Positions 54,241-63,903 of a stretch of 64,000 nucleotides of DNA are shown in pieces. Both the position numbers and the translations under genes were made by a program. Source of the stretch: Arctopsyche grandis (Eukaryota; Arthropoda; Insecta; Trichoptera; Hydropsychidae); contig NC_135361.1 in the NCBI RefSeq assembly GCF_051622035.1, forward strand, positions 7,879,001 through 7,943,000, in the 5' to 3' direction. The notes under the pieces were generated by a model. It had not been told where the DNA came from. It saw only the letters and a list, made by a program, of their open reading frames with translations, and did not search any database. The stretch's first letter is position 1. The number at the start of each line of letters is the position of its first letter.

Positions 54241-55276
54241 GACTGGCCGCGCACTAGGCAGCCAATCTAAGGCTGGCCGCGCACTAGGCAGCCAGGCTGC
54301 CGCAGCCAAAATATTGAGCAGCCAGATTCGGCAGCCAGAGTCGACGGCCAGTAGTCACCTTTCCGTCAAGCGTAGAAGAAATAATTCTTTACCTCTTGTA
54401 ACGCAAAGAAAAGAGAAGATTTTGGATTCATTCATTCAAACAAACAGCGTTTCCAGAATTGAATGGAGAAAGATGGATTGAGATAGCAAATGGTTTCAAT
54501 TAAAATGCAAATTTTCCCAATTGCATTGGTGCCATCGATGGTAAACATATATGTAAGATTAATAAAACCAAGCTTTCCTCACACTTTGTATTTGTGATTT
54601 CCTACCATCTTCGTCTTTTCACATCTCGATCACTATATTCTTCTGAAGACATATCCCATATTGCCTTACGATTTAATCCGTTAACATATATCCGTTACAG
54701 ATAATCCTTGAAAGGTCACACAGTCTCTGGGATTCTATTCGCTATCCGCGGCGTAAAACTTCTGGCTGCTACGTCAAGTGCGCGGAGACTGAAGGCAGCC
54801 ACATACTAGCCACATACATTCTACCTTGCAGGCTCTGGCTGCGTGCAGCCAGCTGGCTGCCGTGCAATCGTACGCGTTCTATTGGCTGCCGCAGCCAGGA
54901 ATTCTTGGCTGCCTAGTGCGCGGGCTCCAATGAGCCACCGTATGTTAGATTGGCTGCGGCAGCCTGGCTGCCTAGTGCGCGCCCAGTCTTACAGATAATC
55001 CTTGAAAGGTCACACAGTCTCTGGGATTCTATTCGCTATCCGCGGCGTAAAACTTCTGGCTGCTACGTCAAGTGCGCGGAGATTGAAGGCAGCCACATAC
55101 TAGCCACATACATTCTACCTTGCAGGCTCTGGCTGCGTGCAGCCAGCTGGCTGCCGTGCAATCGTACGCGATCTATTGGCTGCCGCAGCCAGGAATTCTT
55201 GGCTGCCTAGTGCGCGGACTCCAATGAGCCACCGTATGTTAGATTGGCTGCGGCAGCCTGGCTGCCTAGTGCGGGG
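54241..55276. mobile_element. Composite PIF/Harbinger-derived element with tandem duplication
   Basis: Ends carry GGCCGCGCACTAGGCAGCC on the left (twice, 54245 and 54274) and inverted GGCTGCCTAGTGCGCG on the right, several times. Inside is a decayed Harbinger transposase piece (54440-54690). A 294-bp segment (about 54695-54988) is repeated in tandem (54989-55276) with only a few base changes. Confidence 0.75.
54440..54690 (+). pseudogene. Harbinger transposase fragment, DDE region start
   Basis: Reads AFPELNGERWIEIANGFN, a stop, then NANFPNCIGAIDGKHI. The W.eia..F...wnFPNCIGAiDGKHv pattern is the hallmark around the first catalytic Asp of PIF/Harbinger (HARBI1-like) transposases. It degenerates within 40 codons. 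Confidence 0.85.
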
Positions 55277-55517
55277 ACGGATCTAAATAAATTTTAGCAT
55301 CAGTCGTTTTTGACGCTTGTTGCTCGACGTATGTCCGATAAAAACTTCTCTGTTTGTTTATATTTCTCGAAAGATGGGCAAGCATCAGTAAAAATTGCAC
55401 AATACATTTAAAAACACACAATAAACAACATGGTGTACATTTTTATAAGTAAATTGATCCAATTGTATTCCGCGCGATGTAACGTATTTATAGAGACGTA
55501 CCGCGAAAAATTGACAA

Positions 55518-55997
55518 TGTAACGCGACGTTCTCCCGAGTGTCCCTTCAGTTGGTAGTGGTAGTAATATTTAGGGTGGCACCAGTGACTTTACCGCGCCA
55601 ACGACTATGCTCATCTCGAGCGCTTCGAGATTAGCTCTCTCTACCGCCATCCCCCGCCGAAGAAGGACCTCTTCTGTGCACGTCTCCACGGGGAGACGGG
55701 GCCCAGAGATCCGCCATCTTGCTGAAGAACCGCTGTGAGGTCGAGTGCAGCATCACTCCCTCCCAAGAGTTCCAGCCAACGTCCTCGTATTGCTCACGCC
55801 GTTTCCGGAGAAACATCAGACGCGAGTGGACCGGTCCGAAGCGTTATCAACGAGACGATTTGCAGTCAGGAACCTCCCCGACTATATAAACTGTATCCCA
55901 AGGTTAGTTCACGTTTCCCTATACCCCGACCCTTGGAAGAAGAACGACGTATCCGCCCTCTGGATTTCAGATAACGCGCGTAAAACCGTTCGTTACA
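55518..55997 (+). mobile_element. Solo LTR with TATA box and 4-bp duplication
   Basis: TGTAACGCGACG...CGTTCGTTACA, flanked by ACAA at 55514-55517 and 55998-56001. 480 bp, GC-rich. A TATA box TATATAAA lies at about 55881-55888, where an LTR promoter would be. Other solo LTRs in the window share the TGTAACG start. Confidence 0.75.
55882..55889 (+). promoter_or_regulatory. TATA box of the solo LTR
   Basis: TATATAAA in context CCCGACTATATAAACTG, about 110 bp before the LTR 3' end. Confidence 0.5.
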
Positions 55998-56002
55998 ACA
56001 AC

Positions 56003-56213
56003 AATTATTTAATCGTAAGGGCCCCTCTATTCTTATTACATCTCTCTGGCCCCGAGAGTCAGCTCAGGGTAAACGGATTATTGCGCAAATTGCGATGGCG
56101 GGCACAACAAACGTTGCCACAAAAATCGCGAATACGAAATATCGAAACACTCGAGTTCTCGTTAGTACAATATTTTGATGGCGACATCGAAAACACCGTC
56201 AGCTGTGGACACA
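56003..56213 (+). repeat. 210-bp duplicated segment, copy 1
   Basis: Matches 58618-58980: CGTAAGGGCCCCTCTATTCT, GAGAGTCAGCTCAGGGTAAA, TTGATGGCGACAnCGAAAAC. It is bounded by the Harbinger insertion at 56218. Copy 2 is split by a 143-bp insertion that is absent here. Confidence 0.85.
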
Positions 56214-56484
56214 ATAAAGGTCTGTTCATACCTAGTCAGCACGTACCGACTTCAGCAGGTATCCGGCCGTACGAAAAGTATTCTTTGGTACATTTTGTAT
56301 GGGTACATTCATACCAACCGTCACGTTTACGCCACGGCAGGCTTACAGCAGTACCCGACATTTCCTGTTCATACCTTACAGCAACATCCGTCAACGTATC
56401 GTATCCGTTTTTTTTGGCCATCGTGGAAATATACACGCAAATTACGTGCCATGAGTCTGCCGCTTTGCTGTTTTGGACCAATTA

Positions 56485-57119
56485 CACTGAGCAACAAAAA
56501 AAAAATACAGAAGCATATAACAGAAGCGTTTGTGCAAGCGAGACGGCAAACGAGAGTTCCAACACACGCGCGTAAGCGACGGACTTGCCATCTCGCTTGC
56601 TCTCACTTGCACAAACGCTTCTGTTATACGCATACGGGAACTAAACGAAAATCTTTCTTACGCAAAACCCGGTCGAGTTAGTAAGTTTAGATAATAAAAA
56701 AAAATATTGAGATAGAAAACCAATCCTTATAAATGTGGTGAAATAAAAAATTTGCCAAATAAATGAAAAATAGCACGGAAAAAAAATCCGTAAAAAAAAA
56801 TATATTTTTGACTTTCAAAATTCGCTAGACAATTAATTAGAAGTATTTTAAAGCAATGAAATATAAAAATTAATAGGAAAAATATCTGACTATTGATTTC
56901 AATACTCACTTTGAGCGTACCAATCCTAAATTTTGAGTTAAAGACCGCAAAAGCCAAAAAACTGTAAAAATCGCGCATTTTTTTAAACGCTCATATCTCG
57001 TAAACGATCACCCACCAACAAAAATCAATATCATATTCGAATTCAGTGAGTCAAACTTAGTAAAGATTGGTTAGTCTCCGCTCTGGTAACTCAAAAACGT
57101 GATTTTTTGTTGCTCAGTG
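56485..57119. mobile_element. CACTG foldback element nested in Harbinger
   Basis: Left CACTGAGCAACAAAAAA, right TTTTTTGTTGCTCAGTG, each flanked by TTA (56482-56484, 57120-57122). Right half is homologous in reverse to 25590-26175 and shares AAAAATCGCGC and CATATCTCG blocks with the 40141 element. 635 bp. Confidence 0.8.
56515..56626. repeat. Hairpin with 22-bp perfect arms inside the CACTG element
   Basis: TATAACAGAAGCGTTTGTGC plus AAG on the left and its complement on the right, with further pairing AAGCGAGA / TCTCGCTT. May be a third-level nested MITE. Confidence 0.7.
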
Positions 57120-57197
57120 TTATCGATAGTGACAGTTGTCAACTGTTCAATCTTTCGACATGGTTTTGGCGCAAATATTTAAAAAAAAAAAAAATTT

Positions 57198-57452
57198 TTA
57201 ACGGAAATATTGAAAAAAATTTTGTCCATCATCCACAAGCTCCTTATACAGTGTCCAAAACTCTCCTTCGGTTTTTCTATTTTTTAACATGGGATGCACA
57301 TCAAAACGCCTCCGTGCTTTTTTATTGCCTTCTTGAGCTTCTTCTTCCAACAACAACGCGATTATATATAATTTTTCGTTCGATAAACGCCGAAACATTT
57401 TTGCTGACTTGTATTCTGACGCGTAGCTTCGAATGCACGTGTATGCATTCAT
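57198..57452 (-). pseudogene. Harbinger (HARBI1-like) transposase N-terminal fragment
   Basis: 85-codon frame: IIALLLEEEAQEGNKKARR, then RFDVHPMLKNRKTEGEFWTL, YKELVDDGQNFFQYFR and stop. The RRRxxVHPxxxxRxxxGEFxTLxxeLxDDxxkFFxYFRM pattern is typical of PIF/Harbinger transposase N-termini. The rest of the gene is gone, so it cannot move itself. Confidence 0.85.
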
Positions 57453-57676
57453 ATTTTAAGTACTCGACAATACGAAGTAAGCAATATTGCGCCGTATCGT
57501 CATGGCCTGTAATGTATAAGTAAGCCGATTTTGCCTTGCACTCGGCCAAAGTGCTGTGAACGTGACGTGACCGCGACGTGTAGGTAGATATGAATAGAAA
57601 TGTAATAAAATGACATATTTGAAACGGAGTCGTGCAGTGCTGAAGCCGTGCAGTGTTGTTAAGTATGAATAGACCT

Positions 57677-57971
57677 TAAATCGAATAATAAAGATCCTCT
57701 TCAAAATTCAACTGAATTTCCATAGGCCGGGAAACGGTCCAAAACCTTTAACCCCCTGTAGGCGGGGTAGGAAGTGTTGACCGTATCCCAGCCTAACGAA
57801 ACACTGTTGTGCTTGTTTTAAGTTGTTTTATTGTTTGCCTAAATATTGTACAAGTGTATTAAAATATTTGAGGAAGTTTTCTCGAAGCGGCTATTGGCTG
57901 TTGACTTGGTGTCGTGATGGCCGCTGGATCTGCAATGTGTCGTTGCTCTGGATCCGGCTATGTTCAGATGT
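57677..57971. other. Unique spacer
   Basis: No feature recognised apart from a short block (GGCCGGGAAACGGTCC) at 57725-57742 that is self-complementary in part. Confidence 0.3.
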
Positions 57972-58130
57972 CTCTGGATATGGCAGTGTGTTGCTGGCTC
58001 GGCATTCGGCTATGTTCAGAAGGTCTCTGGATATGGCAGTGTGTTGCTGGCTCGACATTCGGCTATGTTCAGAAGGTCTCTGGATATGGCAGTGTGTTGC
58101 TGGCTCGGCATTCGGCTGAGTTGCAAGCGT
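57972..58130 (+). repeat. Tandem repeat, 53-bp unit, three copies
   Basis: CTCTGGATATGGCAGTGTGT begins at 57972, 58025 and 58078. Units are almost identical (one base differs in the second). A partial unit precedes. The period is not a multiple of three. Confidence 0.9.
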
Positions 58131-58370
58131 TCTTCTATTGTAGGGTAGTGTAGTGGTAGCTGTTCAGATGCTGGATGTCGACTGGTTCGCTGCTGTGTGT
58201 CGACTCTTGTTGCTGTGGGTCGACTGAAGTTGTTTGGGATGGACCTCCTTTTATATTGTTTTTGGGGATCCACGTGACCTGTGTTTGGCGATTGATTCCG
58301 AGAAGTGCACGTGGTGTTGACGTGTGCAAGTCATGCGAGGAATGTGGTTTGGTGTTTAAGGTGGACGTTT

Positions 58371-58519
58371 CTCGAATGTTTGGCGTCGTTCCACTCGATT
58401 TAGTTTAATGGATGCAGGTGTTCTTCGTGTCGTTCTGCTTGGTTTGTTGGGGTGGAATATGCTCGAATGTTTGGCGTCGTTCCACTCAATTTATTTTAAT
58501 GGATGCAGGTGTTCTTCGA
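58371..58519 (+). repeat. Two-copy direct repeat, about 60-bp unit
   Basis: CTCGAATGTTTGGCGTCGTT through GGATGCAGGTGTTCTTCG occurs at about 58371 and again about 90 bp later, with three differences. Confidence 0.8.
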
Positions 58520-58617
58520 CTTGAGATGACGTCAATGGTTGAGCGTGAGAAATGTATTCTCCGTCGCAATAGATTTCGATAGTTTCGATTTGCGGTGACG
58601 AGATTCCTACACCCCTA

Positions 58618-58980
58618 TAAATTATTTATTCGTAAGGGCCCCTCTATTCTTATTACTAGACTGCGGATAGAGACCGTGCTTTTTTCCAGGAATCGGGGTG
58701 GTTTGGTTCTATTTACAAAGCTAGAGTACAAAAAAAAAGGTTGGGCGAACCTTTTACAACAATTGAACAATAAACGGCGCGCCGTGGATCCGGCCACTAC
58801 TTATTACATCCCTCTGGCCCCGGGAGTCAGCTCAGGGTAAACGGATAATCGCGCAAATTGCGATGGCGGGCACAACAATCGTTGCCACAAAAATCGCGAA
58901 TACGAAATATCTAGCACTCGAGTTCTCGTAAGTACAATATTTTGATGGCGACACCGAAAACACTGTCAGCTGTGGATACA
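58618..58980 (+). repeat. 210-bp duplicated segment, copy 2, split by an insertion
   Basis: Same sequence as 56003-56213 except for the 143-bp insert at 58657-58799 and its target duplication. Lies just upstream of the Bcr-like first exon. Confidence 0.85.
58657..58799. mobile_element. 143-bp hAT-like MITE with 8-bp target duplication
   Basis: Flanked by CTTATTAC at 58649-58656 and 58800-58807. Ends TAGACTGCGGAT and inverted ATCCGGCCACTA. The uninterrupted site, with one CTTATTAC, is present in copy 1 at 56032-56039. Eight-bp duplications are characteristic of hAT. Confidence 0.85.
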
Positions 58981-59215
58981 ATTGACACCGGCCAACATTT
59001 ATTTATGAGTGGTTCCGAGCGTTCAGTTGTCACCGTGCGCACAGATGGGTGCGGCGCTCGCGAGTTGGCGAGCGTGCATATGCACTGGATAGTGCAAGTG
59101 GACTCGGCCTGACAGCCTCCCACCTCGAACCACTCCTCTCGCCGATTCGATGTGGTGGTGAAGTTCGCGAGGAGTTGGAGTAGGAGTAGTAGGAGTAGTA
59201 GGAGTAGGAGTCGCG
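58981..59215 (+). promoter_or_regulatory. Presumed 5' UTR/promoter of the Bcr-like gene
   Basis: GC-rich stretch directly before the start codon with an arthropod-type initiator TTCAGTT near 59024, and a purine (GGAGTA)n repeat at about 59170-59213 that would lie in the 5' UTR. No TATA box and no convincing DPE at the expected spacing. Confidence 0.35.
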
Positions 59216-59578
59216 ATGAGCGTGTTCGGAGACTTCCAGCGGGTGTGGGTGGCGCGCTTCCCCGAGAGCGCCCTCCCGGCCGCCTGGGAGGAGGACGTGA
59301 GGGCCAACTTGGCCAAACACAGGCAGCGCGTCGCCGTCCTTCGCGAGGACCTCGAGAAGGAGGAGTTCTACGTCGAGTACCTCGAGAGGCTGCTCTCGGA
59401 CGTCGAGAGCAGGAGGGGCGCCGACCCGCACCCGCCCCCGCACCCGCCCCCGCACCCGCCCCCGCTCCCGCTCCCTCCTCCCGCCGACCCTCCCGCCTCC
59501 TCTTCCTCCCCCTCCCCCGCCCCCGCCCCCCCTCAGGCCCCCAACAGGCAAGCGCCTGCGCCACCGCCCTCTCAACAG
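59216..59578 (+). CDS. Bcr-like exon 1: oligomerisation coiled coil and Pro-rich tract
   Basis: ATG in context GTCGCGATGAGC; 121 codons; donor CAACAG|GTATAC. Coiled-coil oligomerisation domain at residues 1-65, then HPPP-type repeats and PAPAPPQAP to the exon end. CpG-rich. The antisense strand is also open over 242 codons because of GC codon content. Confidence 0.85.
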
Positions 59579-62500
59579 GTATACACCATTCATACCAAAC
59601 TTTTCCTTGACTCCATGCTACATACACCCACTGTACCAACAGGAAGTGAATGTACTTAATTCATTGGCACAGTCATAAATTCAAACTTTTTTATTACCAT
59701 ACTAATCATACTACGAAATGTACAGGAAAACAAACGAAATATAAGTAATGTTTTTATTCGATATTCTAATTCATATAAAGTTACATATGAGCCGTCTAGT
59801 TTCAAAACTAGATTTTCAATTTTCATTTTATGTTATTTTTGTTAGGTCAAAATACGGATCCATATGTTGGCCAAGTAAGAAAGTTCAAAGCAATCTACAT
59901 ACATCCTATTGAATTACTTAGCTAAAGTCGAGGTTTGTTTCAAAATCTGATAAGTCTCGTTGTTATTGGTCAAAAGTGAAAATACAGTCAAGGATGTAAA
60001 CATCTATGACTCGATTATATAAAATATTTAAAAAAATTAAGTTTTTCCTTGTTGATGAAAAATTTCGAAAAACTGACCTATCTGGTTTTGAAACTAGACG
60101 GCTCATATATACCTTGTAAAATTGTCAAATGTTTATACTATATAGAATAATCACTACATTTAATTTTTTTTTTTCTTCAAAGATTTAATATATTTTTGTT
60201 CGTTGTATAGTTTTTAGTCGAGTGAATAAATAAAAAAAAAGATTATTATTTCTATTACATGTAAAAAGCTTTCAGTCCGATTCAGTTGGCGGTTTGGGGA
60301 ATTCAAAAACTTTAAATAAGGGGAGGTACCATTTCCGGTTGACTTAAAAATTTGAAAAAAAATTTACGGCGTGTCCATAAGAATTTCAGTAACCAATACT
60401 AAGTTTCAGTTCAATAGGTCTAATGGTGTTCAAAATATCCCCAAAATACACACACATTTTTTCTAGATCATGAAAACGTGATCAGTAATCGATTCTGAGT
60501 TAGAATCAGTCTAAATCTCGTGTTCACAAAACTTCATCTGTTGTTACTACGTACATATGGATTATATGGATAGTTTGAACGGATACTAGATTGCAATACT
60601 ATGTTTATTTGATGGAGATGTTCGATGTCTGTTATTTAAAAGGCTTTTGTGCAATTGTTCAAAAATGAATATTTAAAAATTCAAAACATTGTGCTTCAAA
60701 AGGTGCTCAGACAATGTTGGATTTACGCACTGGACACGGGCCCTTACAATTTTGAAAAATATTTTTTTTATGAATTATTATAGTTTTTCTGGTGCTTGTT
60801 GGTTATGTGGGCGCATTCCAGTATCAAGTATACACACTTACGCTACACGAATGGCCTCTAGGTGTCGCAAACAGTTTTAGTAAAGTGACAGTATGCAAGC
60901 AGTGATTGACGTTACATTGAGCAATATCGTTAAGAATCGAAAACGCATTTTCCAAATATATTATGTCTATGAATTTTTCATATATGTATACATATATTCT
61001 GGGGAAGGTATGTATTGTCGTATTTCAGAGAGAATCTCTTCAAATGGATCTTGGTTTCGTATAAAGTGTATGCCGCCACATTAACTCTGCAAAATAAGTT
61101 TCCATGTGTTGATGAGCTGAACCACGATGCTTTTTAATCATACTGTCACTTTACTAATCTCATAGAAGTCATACAAGTGTATTTGTATGTGCTAGGGTAA
61201 GTATGTATACTCGATGCTCGGATGCGCCTGCATAACCAATAAGTACCATTTTTCTATACCAATCCAATACAACATTTTGGAGAAAAAAATAGCCTTCATT
61301 ATTCTACTTAATGCATTAAGAGGATGCATTTCAGCACCCTCGCCTTGAACTCGGTGTGCACGTAACGTTTTACTTTCATTGTTTTCTCCAAATATCGCAG
61401 AAGATAATAAAAGTCAATGGTGGCGTTTATGCGCGCACGTACGCATTTCCGAAAATGCATTAAGCACTGCTTTTCTCTTCATTCGGTAACCTATGGAATA
61501 TTTTTAGTCTGCAAACTACTTGATTTAAATCAGCCTCAATCGGACATTCTAGCTTCCAGCGTCTCGTGATCTTCAAATTTGTTAATACAAATTTACTTAC
61601 TCTAAATTTTAAGCTTTTATCATATTTTATAAGTAATAGAGCGTGGGTAGGTTTGAAACCCAGCCCTGTATATTTGTATATATATACATATATAGGGGGC
61701 CCCAGAAATTTGTAACGCCCCGGGCCCCTAACGCAGTAAATCCACCACTGTGGTCAGTGATCAATTTGTACAAAAAAAAAAACTACAAATGCTCACTATG
61801 AATATTTTATTTCCTAATTAAGGCAAACGATTTCTACGGTAGTGAATTTCTTATCTGAAGTTCAAACCGATAGTATACCGATTAAACAAAGATTAAAAAC
61901 TGTTTGTTTAATGACATTTCCATTTCCTGGTTATTTTTATTTATGTAATAATTATCCCACGATATACAAATCAGTTTTTCCTACTATTGTTTAGAAACCT
62001 CAGCTTTGTAGTCTGCAGTTTTCCCTTTTTTAGCGCATAACATGACTAATTTAACATTTTGATGTCAACTGCTCATACAATAATTAAATTCATTGTATAT
62101 ATTTATGTATTCATATACTGATGATGGTTTTATTCCATTACATTTCAGGAGAAGTCAGTTGAACCCGTCGACACTGACAAAGAAACCAACGTGATAAATA
62201 TCGACAGTGAAGAAGTGACGTTGAGACACAAAGTCAACAGTTCGCACACAAACGGCAACTCGGCCAATCAATGCATCAACGAAATATCTTCCAACCTCGG
62301 CGAATACAATACCAAAAGGTGCACCAGTGAATTGTCACACAAGTACGAAGAAAGACTCGGTTCGTTGCATTAATTATGTCGGATATATATATATGAATAT
62401 TTTTAGCCAATTTTTCGTTCAAAGCTATCTACGTTTGCACAACAAACAAGTGCTAGATAAGATATTGCAATTTAGTGTATCAACATTTGCGATATCGATG

Positions 62501-62709
62501 AACAGGCATATGTTTGTTTTATTTTTAAACTTTGTTTTAGATGTAGCTGACGTTACTAAAGGTCGTCCCGCTTCGCAAGGTGTCGGAGATTTTGTCACCG
62601 TTATTGAAGTTAATGGACTCAAAGCTAGCGAAAGCAAGTCGAAGACGGAAGAAGCGATCACTTCAATGGCACCTGAAATTGTAGCTGCAAAGAAAAAAGT
62701 ACCCCCACG
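59216..62709 (+). CDS. Bcr/RhoGAP1A-like gene, first three coding exons, 3' end missing
   Basis: Exons 59216-59578, 62149-62359 and 62541-62709 join in frame to 247 codons plus two bases and continue beyond the window. The first 65 residues match the Bcr-type N-terminal oligomerisation domain: FQRVWVARFPESALP, then a coiled coil VAVLREDLEKEEF, YVEYLERLL, corresponding to the human Bcr segment that drives self-association. Bcr family proteins carry DH-PH (Rho GEF), C2 and RhoGAP domains downstream; the single fly homologue is RhoGAP1A. None of those domains is inside the window, so the identity rests on the N-terminus alone. Residues 71-121 are an almost pure Pro/Ala/His tract. The third exon reads GVGDFVTVIEVNGLKAS and ends VPPR. 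Exon 1 is strongly GC-rich against AT-rich surroundings. Start chosen as the first Met of the oligomerisation domain. Confidence 0.75.
59785..60108. mobile_element. MITE in Bcr-like intron 1
   Basis: ATATGAGCCGTCTAGTTTC at the left and GAAACTAGACGGCTCATAT at the right; TIR about 28 bp. Interior non-coding. Superfamily not assigned; TA flanks possible. Confidence 0.75.
60109..60876. other. Bcr-like intron 1, unique
   Basis: AT-rich; no exon or repeat recognised. Confidence 0.3.
60877..61157. mobile_element. MITE in Bcr-like intron 1, second
   Basis: TTAGTAAAGTGACAGTATG and its exact complement at the other end (19 bp). 281 bp, non-coding. Confidence 0.8.
61660..61753 (-). mobile_element. hAT end fragment
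   Basis: Minus strand CAGTGGTGGATTTACTGCGT, then GGGGCCCGGGGCGTTAC: the CAGTGGnGGATTTA terminus with GGGGCCC is a common hAT end. No second end nearby. Confidence 0.55.
61754..62148. other. Bcr-like intron 1, 3' part
   Basis: AT-rich; acceptor CATTTCAG at its end. Nothing else recognised. Confidence 0.35.
62149..62359 (+). CDS. Bcr-like exon 2
   Basis: Acceptor CATTTCAG, phase 0 entry. Reads EKSVEPVDTDKETNVINID, SEEVTLRHKVNSSH, then NLGEYNTKRCTSELSHKYEERL. The donor CTCG|GTTCGT is non-consensus after GT, yet the phase fits exon 3 exactly. Low-complexity, Ser/Asn/Glu-rich, no domain recognised. Confidence 0.72.
62541..62709 (+). CDS. Bcr-like exon 3
   Basis: Acceptor TTTTAG, donor CCACG|GTAAGT. 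Reads DVADVTKGRPASQGVGDF, VTVIEVNGLKASESKSK, and ends KKKVPPR. No stop; exits with two bases of a split codon toward an exon outside the window. Confidence 0.78.
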
Positions 62710-62860
62710 GTAAGTTGTATATGATATTTTTCTTTCAAGAAATAGATTAATTCAATTGATGTATTTTTAAAAATTTATTCCAACTCTGTATACATACAAT
62801 TAGTATTATTAATTAAGTAATTGAAATATCAAATGGAAAGATATAAGCTAAAGATATCAG

Positions 62861-63010
62861 CGGCTAGTGGTTAGCATATTATGCTTTCGAGTAGAGTGGT
62901 CACGGGTTCGAGTCCCACTAGAGTCCCGCTGCTGGCCAGACCTTGGTTTGTCACTCGAGGTCGATCGTTTTCATTGAAATGGTTCGTGTAAAATTGGCAT
63001 TTCCTCTCAT
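62861..63010 (+). repeat. SINE head and partial body
   Basis: GGCTAGTGGTTAGCATATTA with B box GGGTTCGAGTCCC, then GGCCAGACCTTGG and GAGGTCGATCGTTT. In the Bcr-like gene, downstream of exon 3. Confidence 0.65.
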
Positions 63011-63138
63011 AACTCTCTTGAATCTCAAGTTATTCGGCGTCTTCAGGTTCGCCAATTTGATTATTATTATAAAATGCTGTAAAAATTTCCGAATTCCGGT
63101 AAAAGTGGTTATAATTTCGTGGATCCAAATGATAGTAT

Positions 63139-63560
63139 TGTTACGTATACTAAAATAAGAGGTTAGTAAAGAGCCGCCGGTTAAGTGCAATCGGATTAAG
63201 CCGAGGCGCATCCCTGACACCGTTATAATTGGTTTCAAGGATTATATACAGGCTTAAGTGTAAGTCGGCTAAGCAATGAATGCGGCGATAGCGGTACTCG
63301 GTCGCATTCCCATGGAGTTCTCAGAAGTGACCCATACCATGGGTCTGAGTGTCGTGGGAATACATATCCGAGTACGTGACCATAACAATAGGTATACAAA
63401 TCGTAAGCCGAAGATGTCCTGAGAGAACTATCCCTTATAAGGCGATATCAAGACATTCTGGACTGAGCACTGCCAGTGTGTGTATCTCCTTAATCATCAA
63501 TAAATGCTGTGACACGACTTTGGCCTTTTACTTGGATCCTCTACCCACCCCTACGCAACA
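63139..63560 (+). mobile_element. Solo LTR
   Basis: TGTTACGTATAC...CCCCTACGCAACA, 422 bp; last 60 bases match the LTR at 11688-12040. Flanks GTAT and TTAT agree at three of four positions. Confidence 0.65.
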
Positions 63561-63903
63561 TTATTTAGATGAATTTGTATTGAACCACAAACGAATGCGT
63601 GTATATTCCATTCGCAATTTGTGGAATATTTCCGTACGCTGCCCAAACGTCCGAAATTATATGCGAACCAGGCAGTATATGTCGGGAGTATTTCATCAGG
63701 TAAAAGTCGAGTTAATTCAGGGGCACGGCAATACTAAAGTACTCGCAAAGAGCAACTAATGACAGGAAGGAGCGGGTCGACCAAGCCTCGCTTCCGAGCC
63801 TAGAGGGTCCGCCCTGTCGAGAATTCCGACTTATCATAATTTGATTGCACAATATATATGTACATGTGTACATTTTATACATAACGAAAATGGCACACAA
63901 CTT
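63561..63903. other. Unique DNA after the LTR
   Basis: A frame at 63561-63759 is open and ends beside a GT, but has no recognised domain and its upstream part runs through the LTR. Not called as an exon. Confidence 0.25.

Larger units (their letters stand above)
56218..57676. mobile_element. PIF/Harbinger element with TAA duplication
   Basis: AGGTCTGTTCATAC at the left and GTATGAATAGACCT at the right, each flanked by TAA (56215-56217, 57677-57679), the 3-bp duplication used by Harbinger. Contains an N-terminal transposase piece on the minus strand and a nested CACTG element. Confidence 0.85.

Noticed and set aside
55745..56575. 276-codon plus-strand frame
   Set aside because: It runs from a solo LTR through the duplicated segment into the Harbinger and CACTG elements; crossing four independent sequence units rules out a conserved gene.
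58911..59639. 242-codon minus-strand frame over the Bcr-like first exon, plus two other overlapping frames
   Set aside because: High GC removes stops in all frames; only the sense frame at 59216 gives the Bcr oligomerisation pattern and fits the splice phase.
63349..63759. 136-codon frame ending near a GT, possible extra exon
   Set aside because: More than half lies in the solo LTR; the remainder has no recognised domain.
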